Assembly: GCF_026241195.1 (NCBI RefSeq)
Contig: NZ_JAPFQO010000010.1
Span: 124,001-188,000, forward strand
Origin: Pontibacter anaerobius
GTDB taxonomy: Bacteria; Bacteroidota; Bacteroidia; Cytophagales; Hymenobacteraceae
Reading direction: 5' to 3'
Length of the DNA: 64,000 nucleotides
Under the pieces are notes generated by a model, which saw only the letters and a program-made list of their open reading frames with translations, was not told where the DNA came from and ran no database searches. This document shows, one piece after another, positions 42,669 to 51,363 of this stretch (positions within the stretch are counted from its first letter, which is position 1; each line of letters opens with the position of its first letter). A program made the translations under genes and the position numbers.

Positions 42669-43106
42669 ATGATGAAGCCAGAAGAAACAGTAGACTATAA
42701 CTTTAAAGTATGTTGGCACGCCATCTCGCGGATGTATAATGCTGAGGCGGTGCAGAACGATATTACCACGTCCATTGGCTTTGTGCTGCTCAACATTGAC
42801 CAGGAGCAGGGCACACCCGCCACCAAAATTGCTCCCTTGCTCGGTCTGGAGGCACGCAGCCTCACCCGCATCCTCAAAAGTATGGAGGAGAAAAACCTCA
42901 TTTATAAAGTATCGGACCCAAACGACAAGCGCCTGGTGCGCATTTTCCTGACGGAGAAGGGGCTCGAGAAAAAAGAGGTGTCGCGGCTAACGGTAAAGCA
43001 ATTTAATAATAAGGTGCGCGAGGAGATACCGCAGGAGGACCTGGATGTGTTCTTTAAAGTGTGTGGCCGCATCCTAGGCATGATCGAGAATAAAGAAATC
43101 TTTTAA
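42669..43106 (+). CDS. MarR family transcriptional regulator
   Basis: 145 residues with the MarR winged helix. Helix-turn-helix TPATKIAPLLGLEARSLTRILKSMEEKNLIYKV (about 49-80) is followed by the wing DPNDKRLVRIFLTEKG (about 82-97) with the conserved DxR. It starts a co-directional run with fadB, fadA and fadE type genes, 24 bp upstream. By analogy with FarR/FadR-like control it probably represses them and responds to an acyl-CoA or fatty acid; this is inference from context. Confidence 0.92.
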   Translation: MMKPEETVDYNFKVCWHAISRMYNAEAVQNDITTSIGFVLLNIDQEQGTPATKIAPLLGLEARSLTRILKSMEEKNLIYKVSDPNDKRLVRIFLTEKGLEKKEVSRLTVKQFNNKVREEIPQEDLDVFFKVCGRILGMIENKEIF

Positions 43107-43130
43107 ACCATAGACAACTATCGCTATTCT

Positions 43131-45533
43131 ATGAAAAGAATAATTAAGAAAGTAGCCGTGCTTGGCTCCGGGGTGATGGGCTCCCGTATTGCCTGCCACT
43201 TCGCCAACATCGGGGTGCAGGTGCTGCTGCTCGACATCGTACCAAAAGAGCTGACGCCGGAAGAGGAGAAAAAAGGCCTGACTTTGGAAAACAAAGCCGT
43301 GCGCAATCGCATTGTGGATAGTTCGCTCAAAGCGGCTATCAATTCTAACCCGTCGCCGCTTTACCGCAAGTCAGATGCCAGCCTGATAAACACAGGTAAC
43401 TTCGAAGATAACATGAAGGACATCGCCACCGCCGATTGGACCATTGAGGTAGTGGTGGAGAACCTGAAGATAAAGAAGCTGGTGTACGACCAGGTGGAGC
43501 AGCACCGCAAGCCGGGTACGCTTGTTTCCTCGAATACATCGGGCATCCCGATCCACATGATGCTGGACGGCCGTTCTGATGACTTTAAGAAACACTTCTG
43601 CGGCACCCACTTCTTTAACCCACCGCGTTACCTGAAGCTTCTCGAGATCATCCCTACTCCGGAAACAGACCAGAGGGTGGTGGATTTCCTGATGCACTAC
43701 GGCGATCTATACTTGGGCAAGACTACGGTACTAGCTAAAGATACACCAGCCTTCATTGCGAACCGTGTGGGTATCTACGCCATCATGCAAGGCCTGCAGG
43801 TGATGAACAAGCTTGGCCTGAACGTGGATGAGGTTGATAGGATCTCCGGCCCGATCATCGGCCGTCCGAAGTCAGCTACGTTCCGCACGCTGGATGTGGT
43901 TGGTTTGGATACGCTGGCGAATGTGGCTAACGGCTTGTACCAGACTGGCGAGAAGGACGAATCCAGGGAGTTGTTTAAGCTGCCGGATTACCTGCAGAAG
44001 ATGGTAGAGAACAAGTGGCTGGGAGACAAAACCGGGCAGGGTTTCTACAAAAAGACAAAAGACGCAAAGGGTAAAACAGAGATCCTGACGCTGGACCTGA
44101 ACACCATGGAGTATGGGCCAAAGCAGCGCCCTAAGTTCCAGAGCCTGGAGGTACTGAAGCCGATAGATGACCTGAAGAAGCGTATCAAAACTTTCTCTAA
44201 GCAAACAGATAAAGCCGCGCAATTCTTTAATGAGTCGCTGTTCGGATTGTTCCAGTACGTGAGCAACCGCATCCCGGAAATTTCTGATGAGCTTTATAGG
44301 ATAGACGACGCCATGCGAGCCGGCTTTGGCTGGGAACTTGGTCCGTTCGAGTACTGGGATGCCATTGGTGCCCGCGAAGGCGTGCAGCGTATGATCGAGA
44401 ACGGCTACCAGCCGGCCCGTTGGGTAGAGGAAATGTTGGAACATGGCAAGGAATCCTTCTACATCGTGGAAAACGGGACCCGCCGCTACTACGACATCCA
44501 AAGCAAAGAGTATAAGGCCATACCCGGCGCTGAGAACTTTATCATACTGGATAACCTGCGCGGCAACAACGTGATCTGGAAGAACAGCTGCGCAACTGTA
44601 CTTGACCTAGGCGATGGTATCCTGAACGTAGAATTCCACTCAAAGATGAACACCTTGGGCGGCGATGTAATTCAGGGCCTGATGAAAGGCGTGGAGCTGG
44701 CAGAAAAAGACTTCAGAGGCATGGTGGTTGGTAACCAGGGAGCTAACTTCTCGGCGGGTGCTAACCTGGGTCTGGTGTATATGTACGCGCTGGAGCAGGA
44801 GTACGACGAGATCAACTTCATGATCAAGCAGTTCCAGGATGCCATGATGCGCATGCGATACTCGGCTATACCTGTAGTGGGTGCCCCGCACGGCCTGACG
44901 CTGGGCGGTGGCTGCGAGCTTAACCTGCACTGCGACCACGTGCAAGCTGCCGCTGAGACCTACATGGGCTTAGTGGAGTTTGGTGTTGGCCTGATACCAG
45001 GCGGTGGCGGTACAAAAGAGATGACGCTACGTGCAGCCGATATGTATGCCGACGGCGACATTGAGTACAACGACCTGAAGAACGTGTTCCTGACGATAGG
45101 TATGGCCAAAGTATCAACTTCAGCTAAGGAGGCGATAGATTTAGGCTATATGCGCAAGTCTGATGACATCACCATCAACAGCAACCGCCTGATTGCTGAT
45201 GCCAAGGCGCAGGCTATACTTATGGCTGAAGCGGGTTATACAAAACCGGTGCAGCGCACTAATGTTAAAGTACAGGGCAAAGGCGCGTTGGGCATGTTCC
45301 TGACAGGCGCGAATGCCATGTATACCGGCCGCTATATCTCAGAGCATGATAAAAAGATTTCGGAGAAACTGGCTTATGTAATGTGCGGTGGCGACTTGTC
45401 GGCACCAACAGAGGTAAGCGAGCAGTACCTGCTGGACCTGGAGCGTGAGGCCTTCCTGTCGTTGACAGGTGAGCGCAAAACGCTGGAGCGTATCCAGAGC
45501 ATCCTGACCACAGGCAAGCCGCTGAGAAACTAA
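43131..45533 (+). CDS. 3-Hydroxyacyl-CoA dehydrogenase / enoyl-CoA hydratase
   Basis: 800 residues. The NAD-binding dehydrogenase is N-terminal (VAVLGSGVMGSRIACHFANIG, 8-28; GTHFFNPPRYLKLLEIIPTPET; second dehydrogenase domain around 195-430). The crotonase domain is C-terminal (about 480-690, GNQGANFSAGANLGLVYMYAL and GLTLGGGCELNLHCD, with the oxyanion glycines). This is the reverse of the FadB order. It catalyses the hydration and dehydrogenation steps of beta-oxidation. It is 30 bp from the thiolase gene, so the two act as one unit. Confidence 0.95.
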   Translation: MKRIIKKVAVLGSGVMGSRIACHFANIGVQVLLLDIVPKELTPEEEKKGLTLENKAVRNRIVDSSLKAAINSNPSPLYRKSDASLINTGNFEDNMKDIATADWTIEVVVENLKIKKLVYDQVEQHRKPGTLVSSNTSGIPIHMMLDGRSDDFKKHFCGTHFFNPPRYLKLLEIIPTPETDQRVVDFLMHYGDLYLGKTTVLAKDTPAFIANRVGIYAIMQGLQVMNKLGLNVDEVDRISGPIIGRPKSATFRTLDVVGLDTLANVANGLYQTGEKDESRELFKLPDYLQKMVENKWLGDKTGQGFYKKTKDAKGKTEILTLDLNTMEYGPKQRPKFQSLEVLKPIDDLKKRIKTFSKQTDKAAQFFNESLFGLFQYVSNRIPEISDELYRIDDAMRAGFGWELGPFEYWDAIGAREGVQRMIENGYQPARWVEEMLEHGKESFYIVENGTRRYYDIQSKEYKAIPGAENFIILDNLRGNNVIWKNSCATVLDLGDGILNVEFHSKMNTLGGDVIQGLMKGVELAEKDFRGMVVGNQGANFSAGANLGLVYMYALEQEYDEINFMIKQFQDAMMRMRYSAIPVVGAPHGLTLGGGCELNLHCDHVQAAAETYMGLVEFGVGLIPGGGGTKEMTLRAADMYADGDIEYNDLKNVFLTIGMAKVSTSAKEAIDLGYMRKSDDITINSNRLIADAKAQAILMAEAGYTKPVQRTNVKVQGKGALGMFLTGANAMYTGRYISEHDKKISEKLAYVMCGGDLSAPTEVSEQYLLDLEREAFLSLTGERKTLERIQSILTTGKPLRN

Positions 45534-45563
45534 GTCTATAGTATAATCTAAAAAAGCATCAAA

Positions 45564-46742
45564 ATGAATAATGCATATATCGTAACCGGATTTCGAAGCG
45601 CCGTGGGTAAAGCGGGCCGTGGCGGATTTCGGTTCACCAGACCTGATGACCTGGCCGCTGATGTCATCAAACAAGTAATGGCCTCTGTGCCCGCTTTGGA
45701 CCCGGAGCGCGTGGACGACCTGATTGTGGGGAACGCCGTGCCGGAAGCGGAACAGGGCCTGCAGATCGGACGCATGATCTCGCTGCTGGCGCTGCCGATG
45801 TCGGTGAGTGGTATGACGGTGAACCGCTACTGCGGCTCCGGCCTGGAAACCATAGCCATTGCCGCTAACCGCATTCAGGCAGGTATGGCTGATTGCATCG
45901 TGGCAGGTGGAACGGAATCTATGTCGATGGTGCCAACGGCTGGCTGGAAAACGGTTCCGAACTATAAAATCGCCAGCAAGAACCCGGATTGGTACCTGAG
46001 CATGGGCTTAACAGCCGAAGCGGTAGCCAACGACTACAATGTTTCACGTGAAGACCAGGACGAGTTTGCCTTCAAGTCGCACCAGAAAGCGATCAACGCC
46101 ATCAAAAACGGCTACTTTAAAGATCAGATCGTGCCGGTAACCGTGGAGGAAACCTACCTGGACGAGAACAATAAAAAGAAGACCCGCACCTATGTGGTAG
46201 ATACCGACGAAGGTCCGCGTGCCGATACCTCCATGGAGGCACTGGCGCGCCTAAAACCAGTTTTTGCCGCAGGTGGTACAGTAACGGCCGGTAACTCTTC
46301 TCAGACATCCGATGGGGCTGCCTTTGTGATTGTGATGAGCGAGCGCATGGTGAAAGAGCTGAACCTGGAGCCGATCGCGCGCCTGATAAGCTACGGCACC
46401 GGCGGTGTGGATCCGCGCATCATGGGTATGGGGCCGATCGCAGCGGTGCCGAAAGCCCTGAAAATGGCTGGCATGACACTGAATGACATAGACCTGATAG
46501 AGATGAACGAAGCCTTTGCTGCACAGTCTATCGCCGTCATGCGCCACCTAGACATGGACCCCGATAAACTGAACATCAACGGCGGCGCCATTGCCCTTGG
46601 TCACCCGCTGGGCTGCTCTGGTGCTAAACTGTCGGTGCAACTCTTCAGCGACCTGCGCCGCACAGGCGGCAAGCATGGGTTGGTAACTGCCTGCGTTGGC
46701 GGCGGCCAGGGGGTAGCCGGTATTTATGAGCTGCTGAAGTAA
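45564..46742 (+). CDS. fadA: Acetyl-CoA C-acyltransferase (thiolase)
   Basis: 392 residues. The acyl-binding cysteine is in NRYCGSGLETIAIAANRIQ (about 88-105), the histidine in NINGGAIALGHPLGCSGAK and the second cysteine in CVGGGQG near the end. It cleaves 3-ketoacyl-CoA in beta-oxidation. Full length. It is followed by a 176-bp gap that carries the 108-bp inverted-repeat element. Confidence 0.96.
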   Translation: MNNAYIVTGFRSAVGKAGRGGFRFTRPDDLAADVIKQVMASVPALDPERVDDLIVGNAVPEAEQGLQIGRMISLLALPMSVSGMTVNRYCGSGLETIAIAANRIQAGMADCIVAGGTESMSMVPTAGWKTVPNYKIASKNPDWYLSMGLTAEAVANDYNVSREDQDEFAFKSHQKAINAIKNGYFKDQIVPVTVEETYLDENNKKKTRTYVVDTDEGPRADTSMEALARLKPVFAAGGTVTAGNSSQTSDGAAFVIVMSERMVKELNLEPIARLISYGTGGVDPRIMGMGPIAAVPKALKMAGMTLNDIDLIEMNEAFAAQSIAVMRHLDMDPDKLNINGGAIALGHPLGCSGAKLSVQLFSDLRRTGGKHGLVTACVGGGQGVAGIYELLK

Positions 46743-46754
46743 ACAAGCTGGTTT

Positions 46755-46862
46755 GCTGGCGCGAGTTTGCAACTCGTGCCTTACTATGATGTTGAGTTTG
46801 TAACTCAACTGGGCCAGAGTCCCAAACTATAGTTAGACACGAGCGAGGACGCTCGCGCCAGC
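46755..46862. repeat. 108-bp element with 11-bp terminal inverted repeats
   Basis: GCTGGCGCGAG (46755-46765) and CTCGCGCCAGC (46852-46862) are perfect inverse ends. Inside are AGTTTGCAACTCG and TTGAGTTTGTAACTCAA dyads. Its left half recurs inverted at 29141-29199. The unit is too small to code for anything and resembles a MITE or REP-type element, sited between two fad genes. Whether it splits their transcript is unknown. Confidence 0.8.
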
Positions 46863-46918
46863 ATCAGCTTAATACAAACGAACTAAAACTGTATCTAAAA
46901 CATCTAAAATAATCTGCC

Positions 46919-48715
46919 ATGGAAAATATAACAGATAAAAAAAACGCTGCCATCCAGGGCGGGGAGTTCCTGATAAAGGAGACTAACCCGCAGGACGTAT
47001 TTATACCTGCCGATTTTAACGAGGAGCAACGTATGATGGCGCAAACCTGCCGCGATTTCGTGCGCGACGAAGTATACCCGCTGCTGGACCGACTGGATAA
47101 CCACGAGGAAGGCCTGATGGAAGACCTGATGAAAAAAGCAGGTGAGCTTGGCCTGTTCGCGGTGTCGATTCCGGAGCAGTACGGCGGCCTGAACATGGAC
47201 TTTAATACATCGCTGCTGGTAACAGAGTCAGTAGGTGGTGGGCACTCGTTCCCGGTTGCCTTCGCGGCGCACACCGGTATCGGTACGCTGCCAATTTTAT
47301 ACTTTGGCACCGAGGAGCAGAAGAACAAGTATATCCCGAAGCTGGTGAGCGGCGAATGGATGTCGGCTTACTGCTTAACCGAGCCGGGCTCCGGTTCTGA
47401 CGCGCTGGCAGCCAAAACCAAAGCCGAGCTGAACGAGGCAGGCACACACTACATCCTGAACGGCCAGAAAATGTGGATCACCAACGCGGGCTTTGCCGAT
47501 GTGTTTGTGGTGTTCGCGCAGGTAGACGGCGACAAGTTCACGGGCTTTATTGTAGATAAGGGCTCGAAAGGCCTAAGCTTGGGCAACGAAGAGCACAAGA
47601 TGGGTATCAAGGGCTCATCCACCCGCCAGGTTTTCTTCGAAGACTGCGAAGTGCCGAAGGAGAATGTGCTGGGCGAGATTGGCAAAGGCCACCTGATTGC
47701 CTTCAACATCCTGAACATTGGCCGTATTAAACTGGGTGCCGCTACCCTGGGTGCTGCTAAAAAAGTAGCCGACCTGTCGGTGAAGTATGCTAACGAGCGC
47801 CACCAGTTCAAGCTGCCAATCTCTAAGTTCGGCGCTATCAAGTATAAACTGGCGGAGCAGGCCATCCGCATTTACGCCGTAGAGTCGGCCTTATACCGCT
47901 GTGGTATGGATATTTACCGCAAGGAGCAGGAGCTGATGGCCGGTGGTGCCAACGAAAACGAGGCGCTGCTGGGTGCTGCCCGCGAGTTTGCCGTGGAGGC
48001 CGCCATGTTGAAAGTAGAGGGCTCTGAGGTGCTGGACTACGTGGTGGACGAAGGTGTGCAGATTTATGGTGGTTACGGCTTCTCTGCCGACTACCCGATG
48101 GACCGCGCTTACCGCGATTCGCGCATTAACCGCATCTTTGAGGGCACCAACGAGATCAACCGCATGCTTACCGTGGATATGATCCTGAAGAAAGCCCTGA
48201 AAGGCGAGCTGGATTTGATGGGCCCTGCCCAGGCGGTGCAGCAGGAGCTGATGGCTATTCCGGATTTCAGTACAGAGGAAGAAACCCTGTTCTCTGCCGA
48301 GCACAAGGCGATCAAGAACCTGAAGAAAGCTATTCTGATGGTAGCCGGTACAGCCGTGCAGAAGTACATGAACTCGCTGGCCAAGGAGCAGGAAATACTG
48401 ATGAACATCGCCGACATGGCCATTAAGACCTATGTGGCGGAGTCTACGCTGCTGCGCGTGGAGAAACTAGTGGGCGTGAAAGGCGAAGAGGCTGTGGCAA
48501 ACCAGATCGACATGGTGCGCGTGGTGGTGAATGATGCCGTGGACACTTCCTTTAAAGCTGGAAAAGAGGCGATCGCTTCGATGGCTGAGGGTGATGAGCA
48601 GCGTCTGTTGTTCATGGGTCTGAAGCGTTTCACGAAGAAAGACCTTTACAATACCAAAGAGGCCCGTCGCCGCATCGCAGCCGCCCTGATCGAGGCAAAC
48701 GAATTTGTTTATTAA
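46919..48715 (+). CDS. Acyl-CoA dehydrogenase
   Basis: 598 residues, longer than the usual 380-400 because of a C-terminal extension (about 430-598) found in ACAD9/VLCAD-type enzymes. FAD and substrate motifs are YCLTEPGSGSDALAAKT (about 148-164), WITNAGFADVFVVFAQ and the DGGVQIYGGYGFS-like DEGVQIYGGYGFSADYP. FEGTNEINRMLT is the family signature beyond it. It does the first oxidation of beta-oxidation. The length and extension favour long-chain substrates, which is inference. Confidence 0.94.
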   Translation: MENITDKKNAAIQGGEFLIKETNPQDVFIPADFNEEQRMMAQTCRDFVRDEVYPLLDRLDNHEEGLMEDLMKKAGELGLFAVSIPEQYGGLNMDFNTSLLVTESVGGGHSFPVAFAAHTGIGTLPILYFGTEEQKNKYIPKLVSGEWMSAYCLTEPGSGSDALAAKTKAELNEAGTHYILNGQKMWITNAGFADVFVVFAQVDGDKFTGFIVDKGSKGLSLGNEEHKMGIKGSSTRQVFFEDCEVPKENVLGEIGKGHLIAFNILNIGRIKLGAATLGAAKKVADLSVKYANERHQFKLPISKFGAIKYKLAEQAIRIYAVESALYRCGMDIYRKEQELMAGGANENEALLGAAREFAVEAAMLKVEGSEVLDYVVDEGVQIYGGYGFSADYPMDRAYRDSRINRIFEGTNEINRMLTVDMILKKALKGELDLMGPAQAVQQELMAIPDFSTEEETLFSAEHKAIKNLKKAILMVAGTAVQKYMNSLAKEQEILMNIADMAIKTYVAESTLLRVEKLVGVKGEEAVANQIDMVRVVVNDAVDTSFKAGKEAIASMAEGDEQRLLFMGLKRFTKKDLYNTKEARRRIAAALIEANEFVY

Positions 48716-48776
48716 TTTCTGACCATTTATAGTTCGAAAGGTTGCTGCTTTTGGCTGTAGCCTTTTATTAAAACAC

Positions 48777-48818
48777 AAAAGAAAAGCGCAGCGGCCTAGG
48801 CTACTGCGCTTTTCTTTT
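48777..48818. terminator. Bidirectional terminator after the acyl-CoA dehydrogenase
   Basis: A perfect 15-bp stem (48777-48791 with 48804-48818), twelve-base loop with a CCTAGG core, and A- and T-rich outer ends. It closes the fad unit and the minus-strand gene ending at 48836. Confidence 0.9.
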
Positions 48819-48835
48819 ACAGTGTAACTTATACT

Positions 48836-50281
48836 TTACTTAATTTCTACGCGCATCAACTGCAGGTCTTTTTTGCCGCTGCGCAGCACCGTTACCAGGT
48901 TTTTCGGGCCTAGCCAGGTAGTATAGTCTTTAATGTAAGCCTGCTTGCCGTCGGCTGGTATGCTAAGGCGCAGGGCTTGTGGGGCAGATGAGTTGCCGTT
49001 GCTGGCGTTAATCTGGCGCAAGTATAAATCATACTTGTTGTTGAGGTTCTCCAGCGTGAGCAGGTTCAAGGTGTTGCCCTCCAGGAATGGGCTGTAAGAG
49101 ATGCCAGTGAATCCCTCAGAGGCCGGCGCCTGCTGCTGCTTCATCAACACCGAGTTCCAGTCGAAGGTCATGTACTCGTCGTAGGCGAACAGGTGCAGCT
49201 CCTTGGCGAAGTATGGCGCATCCTCGCCGCCCTCGGTATACTTTTTCTCGGCAAGTATAAGCAGCTGCTTTTCCGGTGTCAGAAAGAGGTCGGTCAGGTA
49301 GATGTCCTGCAGTTTGTTGCTTTTATTGGCCTTGTCCAGCGCATTTACCTTCTGCACATAATCCGGCGTGAATTTAAGCTCCTCGGCAAAGCGCATGTCT
49401 TCATTCTCAAAGTCATACTGCACGGCTTTGAGGCTGTAGTAGCTGCCGGTCTTCTCATCGGCCGTCAGCACGGCGCCGTACATTTGCCCATCCGGCATCA
49501 GCTCGAAGCGCGTGTCGCGGATGTATACTTTCTTGCCATCAAACACGCCGCCCACCAGTACCGACATCACCTGCGCTTTTTTGCTTCCCGGCTTGTACTG
49601 GCGTACGCTCAGGCGGTTCATCTGGTCGGAGATCAGGTTCACATACTGCTCGCCGCCATTGCCCACCTTGATGTCGGCCGTCAGGATGCCGCGCAAATCG
49701 CTCAGGTCATACTTCACGTCCTGCTGCTTTTTCAAGTTGCCGTCGTAAAGTGTGCCGCTGATGCTCTGTATCTGGAAACTGTTATCGGTATGGAAGCGGT
49801 AGGCCAGCACCTGCGAGCCGTCGGCAGACACGGCCACACCTGCCCGACGGCCTTTGGAAGGAGCCTCCAGCAGTTGTTCCGACTTCTCCGCTTTGCCGTT
49901 TTTCAGGCTGATGCGGTGCGCGTGCAACAGCTGGTTTTTACCTTCCTGCCGGTGCGTTACTACCAATGCCGCCTCCTGGCTGGCTGTAAATTTATCCACT
50001 TCCTCGCCTGCGGCCATCGGAATCTCCGCTGCCCACTGCTTTTTCAGGTCGGCGTTATACTTCTCCACGGTGTACTTACCATCACCTTGGCGGTTTAAAA
50101 GTATGAACTCGCTCTGGCCCACAGGTATGGATTTGTGCGGCAGGCGCTCGTTATAGTGGTCTTCCTCCGGGTTAGGCTGGTAACTAAAGTCTACGGCTGC
50201 CCTGGTTTTGGACTGGGCAAGTATAACCTGCTGCTGGCAAAGCAGGCAGAGGAGTATAAAGAGTATAAAAGGCTTATTCAC
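48836..50281 (-). CDS. Secreted protein of unknown function, beta-rich (481 aa)
   Basis: From GTG 50281: signal peptide (FILFILLCLLCQQQVILAQ) and a mature chain with repeated beta-strand blocks such as FILLNRQGDGKYTVEKYNADLKKQW, AALVVTHRQEGKNQLLHAHRI, MYGAVLTADEKTGSYYSLKAV and LLTLENLNNKYDLYLRQI. This periodicity suggests a beta-propeller. No enzyme motif is seen. Probably periplasmic or outer-membrane-associated. The signal region contains two motif-like GAGTATA copies that are not counted with AAGTATA. Confidence 0.8.
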   Translation of the reverse strand: MNKPFILFILLCLLCQQQVILAQSKTRAAVDFSYQPNPEEDHYNERLPHKSIPVGQSEFILLNRQGDGKYTVEKYNADLKKQWAAEIPMAAGEEVDKFTASQEAALVVTHRQEGKNQLLHAHRISLKNGKAEKSEQLLEAPSKGRRAGVAVSADGSQVLAYRFHTDNSFQIQSISGTLYDGNLKKQQDVKYDLSDLRGILTADIKVGNGGEQYVNLISDQMNRLSVRQYKPGSKKAQVMSVLVGGVFDGKKVYIRDTRFELMPDGQMYGAVLTADEKTGSYYSLKAVQYDFENEDMRFAEELKFTPDYVQKVNALDKANKSNKLQDIYLTDLFLTPEKQLLILAEKKYTEGGEDAPYFAKELHLFAYDEYMTFDWNSVLMKQQQAPASEGFTGISYSPFLEGNTLNLLTLENLNNKYDLYLRQINASNGNSSAPQALRLSIPADGKQAYIKDYTTWLGPKNLVTVLRSGKKDLQLMRVEIK

Positions 50282-50401
50282 GGGTTGTAAAGGGTTTATG
50301 GTGTAGGTAAAACGGTGGTTTTGAGTATTGATTGTGGGCAGTTGCTAAGGCTAGGCTGAGGAGTAGCTAAAGTTTAGGTGTGGTTATGGGTAGGGTTGCT
50401 A

Positions 50402-51169
50402 TTAATGAACTAATTTGATTTGGCTGTTCGTAAATTCAATAACCTTAAATCTTTGCCCATAGATTAATCCTTCACCATTTTTTTCATCATCACCATTCAT
50501 AAACAAATAGGTAATACCATTTATAATTTCAAATTGGTAATCATAATATATTTTTCTCTTTTTGCGGTATAATATCGCTTTTTGAGGTTGAATAAATTCA
50601 AGATATTCATCCATTGGCGAGTTATCAGGAATTTTTTCCAATTTCCATTCTGATTCTAACTTTAGGTTTTCAAGTTTTTCGTTTTCCACCCATTTACCAG
50701 CCAATCTTTTTGCAAGCAAAACATTAAAGTTCTTTCTCTCAAATTGAAGTTCCTTGAAATAGCTTTCAAAAATTTGGGTTTCTAAATTCTCAAATGTTAA
50801 GGATTTCCAATCGCAGAATTTAAATATTTTCAATTCTCTGTCGTCTATTTCAACTTCGTAATATTGAACATAAGAACTATGCATGGTTTCCTCGCAATCC
50901 TCGGAATAGGTTTCCGCTAACTTCACGAAAGAGTTTAAATTTGATATTGATTTTTCGCTTAGTACAGTTCTGGATGAAGCAAGTTTATCCTTATTAGGAA
51001 TTGTAATCCTTCCGACAACAGCATTGCCTTCCAGATTAAAGGACATTTCCCTAACAGTATAACTCTCATCGCCAAAGGTGTGCTTTATTTTTAATGTTTG
51101 GAACACTGGTTTTTCTTGCGCTGTGCAGCTCAAGAGGAAAAACGATAATATATAAATGAGAACTTTCAC
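50402..51169 (-). CDS. AT-rich lipoprotein of unknown function
   Basis: 255 residues from GTG 51169. The signal is short (VLIYILSFFLLSC, Cys 15) and the mature part is polar and lysine/glutamate-rich, with AKRLAGKWVENEKLENLKLESEW and an end-strand IKLVH. Codons are markedly AT-rich against the neighbours and not one AAGTATR copy occurs in about 770 bp. Both point to acquisition from another genome. No family recognised. Confidence 0.78.
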   Translation of the reverse strand: MKVLIYILSFFLLSCTAQEKPVFQTLKIKHTFGDESYTVREMSFNLEGNAVVGRITIPNKDKLASSRTVLSEKSISNLNSFVKLAETYSEDCEETMHSSYVQYYEVEIDDRELKIFKFCDWKSLTFENLETQIFESYFKELQFERKNFNVLLAKRLAGKWVENEKLENLKLESEWKLEKIPDNSPMDEYLEFIQPQKAILYRKKRKIYYDYQFEIINGITYLFMNGDDEKNGEGLIYGQRFKVIEFTNSQIKLVH

Positions 51170-51363
51170 AACTGTGGATTTAAAACTTGCCCATAACTAG
51201 TGTATGTAAGTAATTATCACGTTAGTCAATCAATGGTAGGCGGATAAATATAATTGTGCTACCTAATATACTGGATTTTACTCAAAGTATAACCAGCCGC
51301 AATATTAACCCACAGCTATTGTTTCGCGTGGAACCAAAGTGCAAACTGCCCTAACTTTTTAAC

